Of a stretch of 31,721 nt of DNA, positions 1-8,451 are shown one piece after another. The stretch comes from a virus. Numbering within the stretch: the stretch's first letter is position 1; every line of letters begins with the position of its first letter. A program made the translations under genes and the position numbers. A model generated the notes under the pieces. It saw only the letters and a list, made by a program, of their open reading frames with translations, ran no database searches and was not told the DNA's origin. The stretch covers positions 1-31,721 of IMG/VR virus record IMGVR_UViG_3300035158_000404; one strand, given 5' to 3'.

Positions 1-34
1 AAATTGGGCACATGCCTCCGATTCCCTCTTCTAT

Positions 35-123
35 GTCATTCTGAGCGACCGTAGGGAGCGAAGAATCTCTAAGGATATGAAAATACACTGAGATTCTTCG
101 TCGCTCCGCTCCTCAGAATGACA
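35..123. repeat. Imperfect hairpin repeat, probably chromosomal intergenic element
   Basis: The outer arms are GTCATTCTGAG (35-45) and CTCAGAATGAC (about 112-122), and the inner arms are AGCGAAGAATCTC and GAGATTCTTCG, around a ~20-nt AT-rich centre. Together they form a long imperfect inverted repeat. Repeats beginning GTCATTCTGAGCG and containing GAAGAATCT are, from memory, scattered through intergenic DNA of many environmental bacteria. It is therefore more likely host flank than phage. It could fold as a transcript hairpin and stop transcription reading out of the prophage. No gene is visible in bases 1-238. Confidence 0.6.
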
Positions 124-164
124 ACCTTTTTCAATAGACTTAATCGGCTTTCAATCATTCGTGT

Positions 165-238
165 CGAGTGAAATCTATTTTGCGAGAAAATGAAACAGAA
201 AATGCGAAAACGAAATGAAAAGTGAGAGAAAATACCAG
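165..238. other. Purine-rich AT tract at the phage right end, possible transposase end sites
   Basis: On the plus strand this stretch is a run of A-rich elements: GAGAAAATGAAACAG, GCGAAAACGAAATG, GTGAGAGAAAATACC. On the other strand it reads TGTTTCATTTTCTCGCAAAA and TTTCATTTCGTTTTCGCA, two adjacent similar elements. They resemble the MuA end-site consensus (YGTTTCAYT...CGAAAR). A related stretch (GAAAACG...AAAAGAGAAAAT) lies, read inward, just before the first early gene at the other end of the window. This is suggestive only, because A-rich DNA matches easily by chance. Confidence 0.3.
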
Positions 239-439
239 CTAACGATTTATGGAGGTCGGGTCATCCGGGGCACAACTAAGTGACCGAACTTCCTTGATAA
301 TTGCCTCTATACGTTGCCTCCAGCGTTCGATCTCCTCATTAGGTGCTCCCCTGCTCGAGCAATCGTGTCGGAGATCATAGAAAAGCCCAAGAAGCTTGTT
401 TGTGACGATGTCCTCGATCGGACATCGCGGCTTTTTCAT
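239..439 (-). CDS. Small hypothetical protein, last gene of the phage tail operon
   Basis: A 66-residue charged, helical protein with no recognised domain. It begins with MKKPRCPIEDI and has two cysteines in its first 30 residues (C6, C27) and one near the end. Its ATG overlaps the stop codon of the upstream tail fibre gene (ATGA), so translation is probably coupled. It is the last gene before the AT-rich stretch and hairpin repeat that mark the end of the phage. Its position after a tail fibre would suit a fibre-assembly factor or a small end-of-genome cargo gene, but nothing in the sequence decides this. Confidence 0.6.
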   Translation of the reverse strand: MKKPRCPIEDIVTNKLLGLFYDLRHDCSSRGAPNEEIERWRQRIEAIIKEVRSLSCAPDDPTSINR

Positions 440-1359
440 ACAGATACTGGTTTGATCATGACCCGATCTGTAAAGCCGGGAATTTCTCCTAGACCGAGGT
501 CAATGATACCGTTCTTGCCAATCGGTGGATTGATTTTGCCTTCAAGATCTTCAAGGATTGTATCCTTTTGCCTGGTCCATAACTGCGCTTGCGTCCATTC
601 CCAATCCTTTAATAACAGATCTCTCGTATCGATCAGCACGATTTCAAGCCCGTCGTCCTCGGGCTTCCGCAGAAAGTAGTCGCTAAAAGGATGGGGGATA
701 GCGATGATCCGCTCTTTCTCGTCCTTCGGGTTCCATCCGGGTCCGTTGTAGGCCCAAGGAGGTTCCGGGGCCTCGTAGGCCGACACGATCGTCCCGTCGA
801 TCGCCTTGCGGAGCAGGTAGATCCAGTGCCCCCACTCGTGGTCGACGAGCGAGTAAGGCGGTGACGATTGTACGTAGTACTGCTGCGCGTAGGCCGTGTA
901 GGGCGATCCGTCGATCCGCAGACGGATCGTGTTCGCGTACGACGTCCCGCCCGTCTTGATCGCCTCCGTATCGCGACCGACCAGTGCGTAGGCGGAGGCA
1001 TTGTTCGTCTTGAGACACACCCAGAACCCGAACGCCCCTCCGGGCAGTATCAGGGTCTCTCCGACCGTCGAGGTCGTGCTCACCGAGCCGTGGTCGTGCT
1101 TGAGCTCCGCCTGGCCGACCGCGGCATCCTGCATCTGCGTCTGGCCCACGGCGTTGGCCGCGACCGATGCCACCGGTTTGGAGTTCGCCCCGTCGTGGTC
1201 GTGTTCCGCGTCGGGCGTGTACGTCCCGCCGATCCCGTAACAAAACTCCTTCAGATGATAGAGGTCCTGGCGGATCGCGTCCATGAGCGGCTGGTTGATC
1301 GGGCTGTCGGCGTCCGTCTGGCCCGTGGTGATCGCCGAGAAGGAATAGGTCATGGTCAT
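436..1359 (-). CDS. Putative tail fibre / receptor-region protein with HDHDG motifs
   Basis: A 307-residue protein. Residues about 50-90 hold EHDHDGANSKPV followed by alternating small and polar residues and ELKHDHG. This pattern is common in phage tail fibres and tail-tip proteins, where His-Asp motifs can bind metal ions along a trimeric shaft. The C-terminal ~150 residues are rich in Trp, Tyr and Pro and look globular, as expected of a host-contact domain. It is the last large gene of the tail module, where tail fibres usually lie. An AAAGGAG motif 10-11 nt upstream supports the ATG; a second ATG six bases in is possible. No fibre chaperone is recognised, unless the 66-residue gene after it serves. 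Confidence 0.6.
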   Translation of the reverse strand: MTMTYSFSAITTGQTDADSPINQPLMDAIRQDLYHLKEFCYGIGGTYTPDAEHDHDGANSKPVASVAANAVGQTQMQDAAVGQAELKHDHGSVSTTSTVGETLILPGGAFGFWVCLKTNNASAYALVGRDTEAIKTGGTSYANTIRLRIDGSPYTAYAQQYYVQSSPPYSLVDHEWGHWIYLLRKAIDGTIVSAYEAPEPPWAYNGPGWNPKDEKERIIAIPHPFSDYFLRKPEDDGLEIVLIDTRDLLLKDWEWTQAQLWTRQKDTILEDLEGKINPPIGKNGIIDLGLGEIPGFTDRVMIKPVSV

Positions 1360-1360
1360 C

Positions 1361-1627
1361 TTAGCGTGTCTCCTTTCGCGCCGATCTCATCCGCACATGG
1401 CGCTCGATCGCCTGGGCCTTGGGGATCGCGTGGATCACGACGCGCTCGGGCCGGTCCCGAATCTCGACGAGCCATTCGCACGGACCGTCGGCGTTCATCG
1501 GACCGCCCCTCAGACAAAACTCGACCGGGACGTATGTCCGCATTGGCTGGCAGTAGACCATTTCCTGCCAGTCGGCGTCCTCGCGGCTCACCGTCCTGAC
1601 GTCACCAGATGTGATAGGCGGGGTCAT
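1361..1627 (-). CDS. Hypothetical tail-module protein, 88 aa
   Basis: A small protein without a recognised domain. It has three Cys residues (in YCQPM, FCLRGG and PCEWLV) and a basic C-terminus ending KETR. It lies between the tail hub gene and the tail fibre gene, overlaps the end of the hub gene by 26 bases and stops one base before the fibre start, so it is an integral part of the tail operon. The upstream GGGAACGAACA is only a weak ribosome site, so translation may be coupled to the hub gene. A small tail-tip component is a reasonable guess from position alone. Confidence 0.6.
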   Translation of the reverse strand: MTPPITSGDVRTVSREDADWQEMVYCQPMRTYVPVEFCLRGGPMNADGPCEWLVEIRDRPERVVIHAIPKAQAIERHVRMRSARKETR

Positions 1628-3233
1628 TGTTCGTTCCCAAATAGTTGCTCGCGTCCGCGATGAATGCGTACTCCCGCTCGTCGTCGGTCGCCCCGTCGTA
1701 ATCCGCCGTCACGGTCGACGGTGCGATGAATCCATAGCGCTTCGCGAAGGTCGTCTGCATTCCGGTCATTCGCATTCGCTTCTTTTGAAAGTCCGGTCTC
1801 GCGGAGGTGAGGAAAATCAGTTCATCGGACCATTCCGGTTTTCCTTTTGTGATAATACGTTCGGAGGAGATCTTGATCACGTCCGAGACTTTGAGAAATC
1901 GATTCAAGTAGATCGCGTTGCCGAAATCGAGATCAAATGTCAGTTCGGCTTGGGGGTCGCGATAACGGGCGACCCAATGGGTAGCCAGAGCAGTCGCAAA
2001 GAGCGAACCCGAGATGTCAGTCACCGCGAGATTTTCATTTTGATTGCTCCCAGGAAGCGACGCGTACGTGACGACGACGCGGATCCACTTGGTCGCTGTT
2101 CCCGAAAAAAGCTGGTACTTTCCGTCCTTGTCGACTTTGGTCACGGTTCCGGATGAATCGCCGGGCGCCGTCCATGAGAGGGTCTTGTTCGTAACATTAT
2201 AAGAAAGAAGTCCCGTGCCCGGTCCGTTGTGGCGGTTGATACAGTAAATTGAAACACCGGTCACGGCCGTTGGTTGCGCCACCGTGTAGGAGCGGATCCA
2301 TTTGCTTTCGATGATCTTTTCGACTACTTCGTCCCATTCGGACGCGCCCTGCGAGGCGGCGTCAGCGACGATCACGACCGAGTCATAATGCTCCTCTCCG
2401 TCGCTTCCACTTTCGTCGTAGTCATAGAGTACGACGCACTTATTGCACATGAGTTCGGTCATGGCTCCGGAGACTTCAAGACTCCCCCGAAGCCATCCGT
2501 CCTCGATCTGGAGAAGGCCTGTTTTCATTCCAGGGATCGGTGGGGCGAAGGTGGCACATGTGATTTTGTCACCATCCGTGAAAAGGGTATTAAGGGTCTG
2601 CCCGTCCAGCTCGTTGAGAAGGGTCTTGATTTCCACGGGCGAGGTCAGAACGCGGTCGAACGTCCATCCCTGAAACCACTTTTCCTTCTCCGTGGTAAAG
2701 GTTGTGGAATCGATCCGGGCTGCCGGCACGCCTCCGTAAGTCTCGAGGAGAGCGGTCTTGATGTCGATCGGATTCTGATTCTGGAAGGCCAGCGTCTGGG
2801 TTTTGGTATCGTTTTCCTCCGGTATTTTCGCCTGCGTCACGTAGAGGTCGTCCTCGATCTCCAGAGTCAGCACGTCGTTTTTGATCGTAAAATCCACAAT
2901 GAGGCCTGTAAAAAAGCTCCAGAAGGAGGCCGCCTCTCCGCCACGCAGCCCGACCTTAAGCGTGGCCCGACGATTCTTGATGTATTCGTGGGCGACCATA
3001 TCGCGCCATTGGGGGCGATCGATGAGTTCGATCTCGATCCTCGCGACCGACGTCTTGCCGAACTCGGCCTGAAGCTTGTGGTGCAAGGTCGGCACCGATG
3101 CCAGGACGGGGATTCCGTGGGCCCGGCTTTGACTGTAGGTAACGGTCCCACTGTCCAAGGCGAGATCGGCCACGATTTCCAGATCAGTGGAGCCCTTTCG
3201 TATCGCATTGAGCAAAAGCGGCGGGAGTGCCAT
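1602..3233 (-). CDS. Putative tail-tip / hub protein
   Basis: A 543-residue protein of mixed beta character. The N-terminal ~150 residues alternate beta strands and have the feel of siphophage tail hub proteins that sit under the tape measure. Residues ~265-410 look like an inserted beta-sandwich: a Cys pair in MCNKC, an acidic stretch DESGSDGEEHYD, and WIRVVVTYAS. Its TAATG junction with the upstream tail protein (one-base overlap) and a GGAGCTCTA site before the ATG support the start. Order tape measure, distal tail, hub, fibre is the usual siphophage order, and that is the main basis for the call. I do not recognise a catalytic motif for peptidoglycan hydrolysis. Confidence 0.55.
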   Translation of the reverse strand: MALPPLLLNAIRKGSTDLEIVADLALDSGTVTYSQSRAHGIPVLASVPTLHHKLQAEFGKTSVARIEIELIDRPQWRDMVAHEYIKNRRATLKVGLRGGEAASFWSFFTGLIVDFTIKNDVLTLEIEDDLYVTQAKIPEENDTKTQTLAFQNQNPIDIKTALLETYGGVPAARIDSTTFTTEKEKWFQGWTFDRVLTSPVEIKTLLNELDGQTLNTLFTDGDKITCATFAPPIPGMKTGLLQIEDGWLRGSLEVSGAMTELMCNKCVVLYDYDESGSDGEEHYDSVVIVADAASQGASEWDEVVEKIIESKWIRSYTVAQPTAVTGVSIYCINRHNGPGTGLLSYNVTNKTLSWTAPGDSSGTVTKVDKDGKYQLFSGTATKWIRVVVTYASLPGSNQNENLAVTDISGSLFATALATHWVARYRDPQAELTFDLDFGNAIYLNRFLKVSDVIKISSERIITKGKPEWSDELIFLTSARPDFQKKRMRMTGMQTTFAKRYGFIAPSTVTADYDGATDDEREYAFIADASNYLGTNNDPAYHIW

Positions 3234-4783
3234 TAGAGCTCCTCTCTCAATGTGATCCGGCCCCCTCGGAGGACTGGATCGTAAGCAAATAGCCAGTTCG
3301 ATTCCGAGCGGACGAGTTTGATTTTGTCCGGGGCCGAGGTTTCGTCAAAGCAGAAAAAGAATGGAAAATGATCCCGACCAACTTCCTCCCACCAGTCTCT
3401 GAGGCTCGAGTAAAAGGACGAATTGACCTTTGTGAGAACAATCTCGTAAGGCCCGCCCCGATGAAAATCTTTATGAAATCGCCTGACGCCGCCCTGGGTC
3501 TCGTTCATGACGCCGACCGCTTCCTCCGCATCCGGATCGAAGGGAAAGTCCATTTGCTTCGAGAAAGCCATCGCCGGACCAAGGAATATCTCACCAGCTT
3601 CGTAGGTGAGCCAGGATTTGGCATTGAGACGGATGCGGTATATGGGATAGTCAGCAGAGAGGGTCACGGTCTTGAGGATCGGTTCGCTTCCCTGCTGGGT
3701 CCAGCCGTCGAGACCGTTCTCTCGATCCGCGCTCGTCGTTTGGGTGCGACTGGGATTCAGATACCATCCCTGGACGATGATGGAGCTGGCGTCGCCGCTC
3801 ACCCAGACGCCGGCGTCCCAGTTGTGATCGAATACCATCAGCCTGTCGACCGAGATTTTCTCCCAGATATATAGCTCATCAACGTCAAAGCCAGTACATC
3901 CTCCCCACGTTCCCGACGATCCGCGTCCGGTGAGCCATATCCGCACGCGATCGGTCGTCTGATCCGGCACGAAGTCCGACGTCACCCACGTCTCCGACGT
4001 CGTGATCTCTGGATCCCAGTGCCCCCCATCCTCCCAATCCGCGTCGAGCAGGAGATCCGTGTCGACGTTCTTGTCCAGGAGGTAGACGCGAAGGATGTCG
4101 TTGGCAGCAGGAGGAGCGGTCAGGGCCTTTACCAGCATCACGATCCGATAGGTCTTCCCCTTCTCGAACGTCCCCGTAAGACCCTGCCTGAGAACGGCAT
4201 TGGTCGCGCCCTTAGTGTATTCGACGTATCGAACGCCACGCATACCGCTTCCAACCGAATCGACGATCTGCCAGTCGCCACTTCCCGAATACCAATCGTC
4301 GCCCGGATTACCGGCGGATTGCTGCTCGAATCCCCCGTCCGCCACGAAGTTCGGCAGTAAGGCCGGAACGTATATGACAATATCGGCTGCGTTCGCCTTC
4401 CACTTCGTCTCGCGTCTTCCGTCCACCGCGAGGCAGACCGGATAAGCCACGTCAGAATCGTCCTCGTAGAGGGTCAGCCGGATCTCGCATGCTCCCGTGT
4501 CATCGGTATCGGGCGTCTCATAGACCGTGGCCGTGTCGCTCGATGCGACCCAATCAACGATGTGGTAAACGTTTCCGGAGGCCGGAAAATAGAGGACGTA
4601 TCCGTTGAACTTATCATTCGCATCGGCGCCCAGGTCCGCGATGATGGAGAGGCCGGCCAGGACGAACGTCTTTGCCGATTGATCCGACGTGGCTCCGGTG
4701 GCCGTGGCATACTTAGTCCCGTCGCCGAGACCCGCCTCGGCACGGCGCAAAACGTTCTTGTAATAGAAGCGGCTCGTGATCAT
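3233..4783 (-). CDS. Distal-tail-like protein with an internal carbohydrate-binding-like jelly roll
   Basis: A 516-residue protein directly after the tape measure gene, where distal tail proteins lie. Residues ~145-310 look like a CBM4/9-type jelly roll: it opens with a GGFEQ turn, has a DDWYSGSGDW patch, strands such as YRIVMLVKA and RVRIWLTG, and closes with FDVDELYIWE. The C-terminal ~120 residues (RDWWEEVG, FFFCFDE) look like a separate beta domain that could contact the hub. Carbohydrate-binding inserts in tail-tip proteins are known to help first contact with surface glycans; that role here is inference. The start lies two bases after the tape measure stop, and the ribosome site is weak. 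Confidence 0.55.
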   Translation of the reverse strand: MITSRFYYKNVLRRAEAGLGDGTKYATATGATSDQSAKTFVLAGLSIIADLGADANDKFNGYVLYFPASGNVYHIVDWVASSDTATVYETPDTDDTGACEIRLTLYEDDSDVAYPVCLAVDGRRETKWKANAADIVIYVPALLPNFVADGGFEQQSAGNPGDDWYSGSGDWQIVDSVGSGMRGVRYVEYTKGATNAVLRQGLTGTFEKGKTYRIVMLVKALTAPPAANDILRVYLLDKNVDTDLLLDADWEDGGHWDPEITTSETWVTSDFVPDQTTDRVRIWLTGRGSSGTWGGCTGFDVDELYIWEKISVDRLMVFDHNWDAGVWVSGDASSIIVQGWYLNPSRTQTTSADRENGLDGWTQQGSEPILKTVTLSADYPIYRIRLNAKSWLTYEAGEIFLGPAMAFSKQMDFPFDPDAEEAVGVMNETQGGVRRFHKDFHRGGPYEIVLTKVNSSFYSSLRDWWEEVGRDHFPFFFCFDETSAPDKIKLVRSESNWLFAYDPVLRGGRITLREEL

Positions 4784-4784
4784 A

Positions 4785-6560
4785 TCAGGAGTATCTCACC
4801 GTGATCTCTACGTCGCGCTTTGCGACCTTTTTCAATTCGGGAATGAGCGTGGCCTCGACCCACTCGGTCGTGCCGATGGGGTTGACGATGGTGATCTCGT
4901 ATTTTTGCGCGTATTCCGTGGGTTCGGCCTCCCGGGCCAGAGCGGAGACTCCTCCGACTCCCGCTCCCCGTGCCTCCGCGTATCCGGCGCGCTCGGCTCC
5001 GGTAGGTGCTGCAGCCGCTTTTTGGAGGGCCATCGCCGCCGCTCCCGCCATCACCGCGATCGCTCCGAACATCGCGGCGGCCTTGAACTGTGCGGCTGCC
5101 GGGCCATAGGCGGCGGCGCCCCACGGAGTCAGGGCGGCGATTCCCATCGCGGTATGCCAGAGGGCGCGAATCGCGGCCTCGGCGGCTAGTTGGGCAAGCA
5201 CCTGGGCTGTCGCCTTTTTCAGGGCCGCACCGAAGTTCTCGTATCCTAAAATATAAGCTACGAGGGAATCACGCACCGCATTATGGAGGGCCAGGCCGAT
5301 CTGCTGGGCTTCGACAAATTCCTGAAATGCCTCGGTGGCTTTCGAGCTTTGCGAGGTCGCCTCTCCCAGGGCCTCGGCATAAGCGTACCAGCCCTCAGTG
5401 AGCGTCGCCTGAGAATCGGCTGTCTTTTCGGCCCAATCGGGAAAATCCATCCAGAAATCCGCAACAGCAATGGTGACCCAAGGCGCGGGGGTTTCTGGTG
5501 GTGGAGGCTGTTGCCGCGGCGGAGGTGTTGCTGGTGGCGGTGTCTTGGCCCGGTCGGCTTCGATTGCGGCAATGGTGCGCTCCATTTCGATTCGCTCTCG
5601 AAACAAGTCGTTGAGCCTCTGCTCGACTGTCTCCCGATTGAGACCGGCCCGAGCTGCCATCGCGCCTGCCGCTTCCAACCCGCGCATCTGGGCCTCAAGG
5701 GTTCGGATCTCCGTATTGATTTGCTCAAGAGTCGCGCGGGCCTTGTCGAGTTCCGAAGGATAGAGCCATTTTTTGATTGCACTTCCCGCCCTTTCGGCCC
5801 ATTTGATGATCGCCTTAAGCCATTTGATGACCTCTATGAGAACCGGGATGAGGAGCCCTCCGATCTTTTCCTTGAGATCTCCCCACATGTTGGCAAGCTG
5901 GGCAACTTGAATCCGGTAAGTATTTACCTCCGCCTGGGCCCTTCCGCCGAAGCGCTCGTTGATAAGTTTGAGGACCGCGGCGAATTTTTCGGTCTTGGGG
6001 ATATTTTCGTCAAGGATGATGCCATAGCGCGACAGCGTTCCGGTCTCCCCCACAAAGGCTTTCCCAACGAGTTCGGAGGCTGAAAAAAGATCCATCTTTT
6101 TTGCTACGGCGAGATCCATCGTGGCCACGGTGGCGCGTTTGAGCTCATCGGTCGTCATGCCGTAAGTCTGAAGATTTGCCATCATAGAGAGTGTGAGCTC
6201 GTCACCGAAGCGGGTCACTTCTTGAAGCTCTGCTGCATATTTTTTCAGCATCTCAAAGCTTGCCTCGGTGTACGTGCCCGCGTTTATCATTGCGCTCATA
6301 AGATCGTTTTCCGCTGACTCCTGGACGCCATAAGCATTGGCCAGGCCCAGGACCGCGTCTATGCCCTTCTTGATCGCGTAGACCCCTGCGGCAAGCGCCG
6401 CGGTGTAGGCCATCCAGTGCGCCCGCACGCTCTGAAAAGTTCGGCCCGATCGCTCTGCAGTTTTGTCGAGGCGATCGATCTCGCCTTCGACGAGCCGCAC
6501 GGTCGGTGTTCCCTTCTCGTCCACCTCAATGATGAATTTTAGCCGATCGGTTTCTGGCAC
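4785..6560 (-). CDS. Tail tape measure protein
   Basis: A 591-residue protein that should fill the tail tube and set its length. The N-terminus (LKFIIEVDEKGTPTV) followed by helical, coiled-coil-prone sequence is typical of phage tape measures. Residues ~215-270 hold amphipathic helices with Trp and Ile runs, residues ~340-365 a Pro-rich linker (PPPATPPPRQQPPPP), and residues ~440-530 long Ala-rich hydrophobic helices. The start is a GTG with AGGAGCTAGAGC upstream, inside the end of the frameshifted chaperone frame; tape measure genes normally follow that pair. It is short for the family, predicting a short tail of roughly 90 nm by the usual 1.5 Å per residue rule. Confidence 0.85.
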   Translation of the reverse strand: MPETDRLKFIIEVDEKGTPTVRLVEGEIDRLDKTAERSGRTFQSVRAHWMAYTAALAAGVYAIKKGIDAVLGLANAYGVQESAENDLMSAMINAGTYTEASFEMLKKYAAELQEVTRFGDELTLSMMANLQTYGMTTDELKRATVATMDLAVAKKMDLFSASELVGKAFVGETGTLSRYGIILDENIPKTEKFAAVLKLINERFGGRAQAEVNTYRIQVAQLANMWGDLKEKIGGLLIPVLIEVIKWLKAIIKWAERAGSAIKKWLYPSELDKARATLEQINTEIRTLEAQMRGLEAAGAMAARAGLNRETVEQRLNDLFRERIEMERTIAAIEADRAKTPPPATPPPRQQPPPPETPAPWVTIAVADFWMDFPDWAEKTADSQATLTEGWYAYAEALGEATSQSSKATEAFQEFVEAQQIGLALHNAVRDSLVAYILGYENFGAALKKATAQVLAQLAAEAAIRALWHTAMGIAALTPWGAAAYGPAAAQFKAAAMFGAIAVMAGAAAMALQKAAAAPTGAERAGYAEARGAGVGGVSALAREAEPTEYAQKYEITIVNPIGTTEWVEATLIPELKKVAKRDVEITVRYS

Positions 6561-7265
6561 GCTCTAGCTCCTGGGCCCTGTGCTCCTCGATTGCCTGGTC
6601 GACCGCGACCAGGGCCCTCCATTGCCAATGGGTAAGATCGTCGGGCTCAAATCGGTAGCCCGCTTGTTTGAGGCCCCGGATTTCGAGAATCTGGCTTGTT
6701 GACTGGCCGATCCCGACCGAACGGCCCTCCTCCAGGGCCCGGGCCATGCACGCCTCGCACTCGGCCTCCGGATCGGGCTGGTTGTCAATATCGCAGTTTT
6801 CACAGTTTTCGATGCGCTTAGCGAGAATTGCCCGGACGTCCGTAAGGACGTCCTCGATCAGTTTTTTTCGATTTCCTCAAGCCCGGCTAGCACTTCCTCG
6901 ATAAATTGAAACATCATGAGCGGCCGGCGCATGGCCAGAAGCTCTTTCCAGGTTCCGGGCGATCGGCCCTCAACCTGAATGTGGGCGATCTCCTCTGGCA
7001 CCGTCGTTCGATCGAGCGTTTTTGCCTCACCCTCTCTGTCGCGATAGCCCGCCCCCTCGACATTGATGAGAATCTCCATTGCCAGGGCGAGCTGTTGATG
7101 AGCGGATTGGCTTGTGAAGTCTTTGCCCTTGCGGCGGAATTTGATCGAGTTTTTGTAGTTGACGATTTCCCGCGTGGTCGGTTGACGATAGATAAAGACG
7201 ACGCCGTTTTCGAACTCGTATCGATCGTTATCGTCCGTGAGAATCAGAAATTTTTCGGAGCTCAT
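6526..7265 (-). CDS. Tail assembly chaperone, -1 frameshift product (gpGT-like fusion)
   Basis: Translation starts at 7265, reads 135 codons, slips back one base on A-AAA-AAC (6861-6867) and continues in the -1 frame for 111 codons to the stop at 6526. The -1 frame is open across the whole junction, beginning LIEDVLTDVRAIL. The T-like part has a Cys cluster (ENCENC, ECEAC) that could bind zinc, then a helical part with HWQWRALVAVDQ. In lambda-like tails the G and G-T proteins hold the tape measure and recruit tube subunits in a fixed ratio set by slippage. The fusion is 246 residues. It ends 35 bases inside the tape measure gene. Confidence 0.8.
6834..6867 (-). other. Programmed -1 ribosomal frameshift site with stimulatory hairpin
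   Basis: The heptamer A-AAA-AAC (6867-6861) lies exactly in the zero frame as GAA AAA AAC, followed at once by a TGA stop. Seven bases after the heptamer comes a perfect hairpin, GGACGTCC (6853-6846), loop TTAC, GGACGTCC (6841-6834). Heptamer, spacer and stem all match the classical bacterial and phage -1 frameshift design. Because GGACGTCC is itself a palindrome, two copies could also pair intermolecularly. Confidence 0.85.
6858..7265 (-). CDS. Tail assembly chaperone, zero-frame product (gpG-like)
   Basis: A 135-residue protein made when the ribosome does not slip. It begins MSSEKFLILTDDN, is acidic and mixed alpha/beta, and ends EEIEKN directly on the slippery site. By position (between the tail tube and tape measure genes) and by its frameshift signal it is the G-type chaperone. 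It should coat the tape measure during tail assembly and be absent from the finished virion. An AAGGAGG site six bases before the ATG predicts strong translation. I do not recognise its family by sequence, so the call rests on gene order and on the recoding signal. Confidence 0.75.
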   Translation of the reverse strand: MSSEKFLILTDDNDRYEFENGVVFIYRQPTTREIVNYKNSIKFRRKGKDFTSQSAHQQLALAMEILINVEGAGYRDREGEAKTLDRTTVPEEIAHIQVEGRSPGTWKELLAMRRPLMMFQFIEEVLAGLEEIEKN

Positions 7266-7301
7266 GGAGGGCCTCCTTCCCTTTGTCGTCTGTGCCCTGC
7301 A

Positions 7302-8378
7302 TCAGGCGAGATATGTCTGCTGGGCGTTATAAACGTAGAGGATTACCTCGTCGTTGGTGCCGTCGTTCATGACGTCGCCTGCGAGCGTGATCGTATGAAA
7401 ATCGTCTTGCACTCCCCGCTCAATCGGATCGAGTTTGGTGAGGGGAATGATCAAGATAAAACCGTAATTGAACGTGCCGGATCCGGTGATCACGACTCCC
7501 ATATCAACATTGATCTCGATCGCACAGGGATCCATATTTTCGTAATAACCGAGCTCGGTCGCCCAAGTTGTCGAGAGCGCCTTGATGGTGAGGGAGATGC
7601 GCGATTCTCTGCGGCCGTATTCCAGATCGCTTCGCACCTGGCCGCCGCCGGCGTAGTAGCCGAGATCTGCTCTGAGATTGTTATTGAAGGTCCATTCGAA
7701 CGAGAGAAGCCTGCTTGTGAGGTCGTCCTGCGTGCCGCTTGAGATATTCTCGCTGCCCTGAGCGGGTGTCGCTGCGATTGAAATATCCTCTCCGGTCTCG
7801 ATCCATATTCCGGCAATTTTGCCTGTGCGAAGCCAGGATTCCGAGATCTTGGCCGGAAATTCGGTCGAATCGCTCGAACGCGTGCCCGAGCCCAAGAGCG
7901 GACAGGATAGCGAAAACCAGCTTCCATTGTGGCGCAGGGAGAGAGATTGGGCCTTGATTCCGGTTGCCAGATACTGGCTTGCTGCCTGTTTGTAAAGCGC
8001 ACCGATCGACGGCAAGGCAGTTCCGATAGCCACGGGGACGATCTTGTGGCGATAGGCTGCGACCGTGCCTTCCTCGGCGGTTTCGATCGACCCCAGGGTC
8101 AGTGCGGCAAGCCCTGCCAGATCGTTCGGCTTGATACGGGAGATCGAAAGATCGAGGGACCAGTCTTTCTTTTCGATCTCTTTCTGAGTGGCGAATTCGC
8201 TTCCGCTCACGCCTTCCCTGTCGTCCACGACCGCGTCGGCAATCTGGGCTATTCCATCAAATCCGGAAAGTTGGCAGGCGTTGGCTGCCGCCCAGGCGGC
8301 CGGGCCGGCATCGTAGCTGGCCTCTTTATCAAAAAGAGAGAGCGCGAGCTGATCGACGTTTCTCAGTTCGAGAGTCAT
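7302..8378 (-). CDS. Major tail tube protein
   Basis: A 358-residue beta-rich protein that should polymerise into the tail tube. It starts MTLELRNVDQLALSLF and has internal stretches such as KDWSLDLSISRI and SLSLRHNGSWFSLSC typical of tube-type beta barrels. The length is about right for a siphophage tube protein with one extra domain. It is preceded by a near-perfect Shine-Dalgarno sequence (ATAGGAGGTGATTT), fitting a protein needed in hundreds of copies. Upstream lies a heptamer repeat tract; downstream come the chaperone pair and tape measure. No contractile sheath gene is present, so this tube probably stands alone in a flexible, non-contractile tail. Confidence 0.75.
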   Translation of the reverse strand: MTLELRNVDQLALSLFDKEASYDAGPAAWAAANACQLSGFDGIAQIADAVVDDREGVSGSEFATQKEIEKKDWSLDLSISRIKPNDLAGLAALTLGSIETAEEGTVAAYRHKIVPVAIGTALPSIGALYKQAASQYLATGIKAQSLSLRHNGSWFSLSCPLLGSGTRSSDSTEFPAKISESWLRTGKIAGIWIETGEDISIAATPAQGSENISSGTQDDLTSRLLSFEWTFNNNLRADLGYYAGGGQVRSDLEYGRRESRISLTIKALSTTWATELGYYENMDPCAIEINVDMGVVITGSGTFNYGFILIIPLTKLDPIERGVQDDFHTITLAGDVMNDGTNDEVILYVYNAQQTYLA

Positions 8379-8393
8379 AAATCACCTCCTATA

Positions 8394-8428
8394 GCAAGGC
8401 GTAGGGCATAAGGCGCAAGGCGATGAGT
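8394..8428. repeat. Degenerate heptamer tract at a gene junction
   Basis: Reads GCAAGGC, GTAGGGC, ATAAGGC, GCAAGGC, then GATGAGT in plus-strand sequence, four to five units of seven bases. It fills the gap between the 75-residue connector gene and the tail tube gene, just upstream of the tube ribosome site. The unit differs from the CATTGCT-type heptamers seen elsewhere in the window, but the period is the same. Confidence 0.7.
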
Positions 8429-8451
8429 CGAATGTGCGAGCCAAAAAGCGC

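Noticed and set aside
7302-8378. Contractile tail sheath
   Set aside because: The gene is followed directly by the chaperone pair and tape measure, there is no second sheath-tube pair, and no baseplate genes follow, so a non-contractile tube is the better reading.
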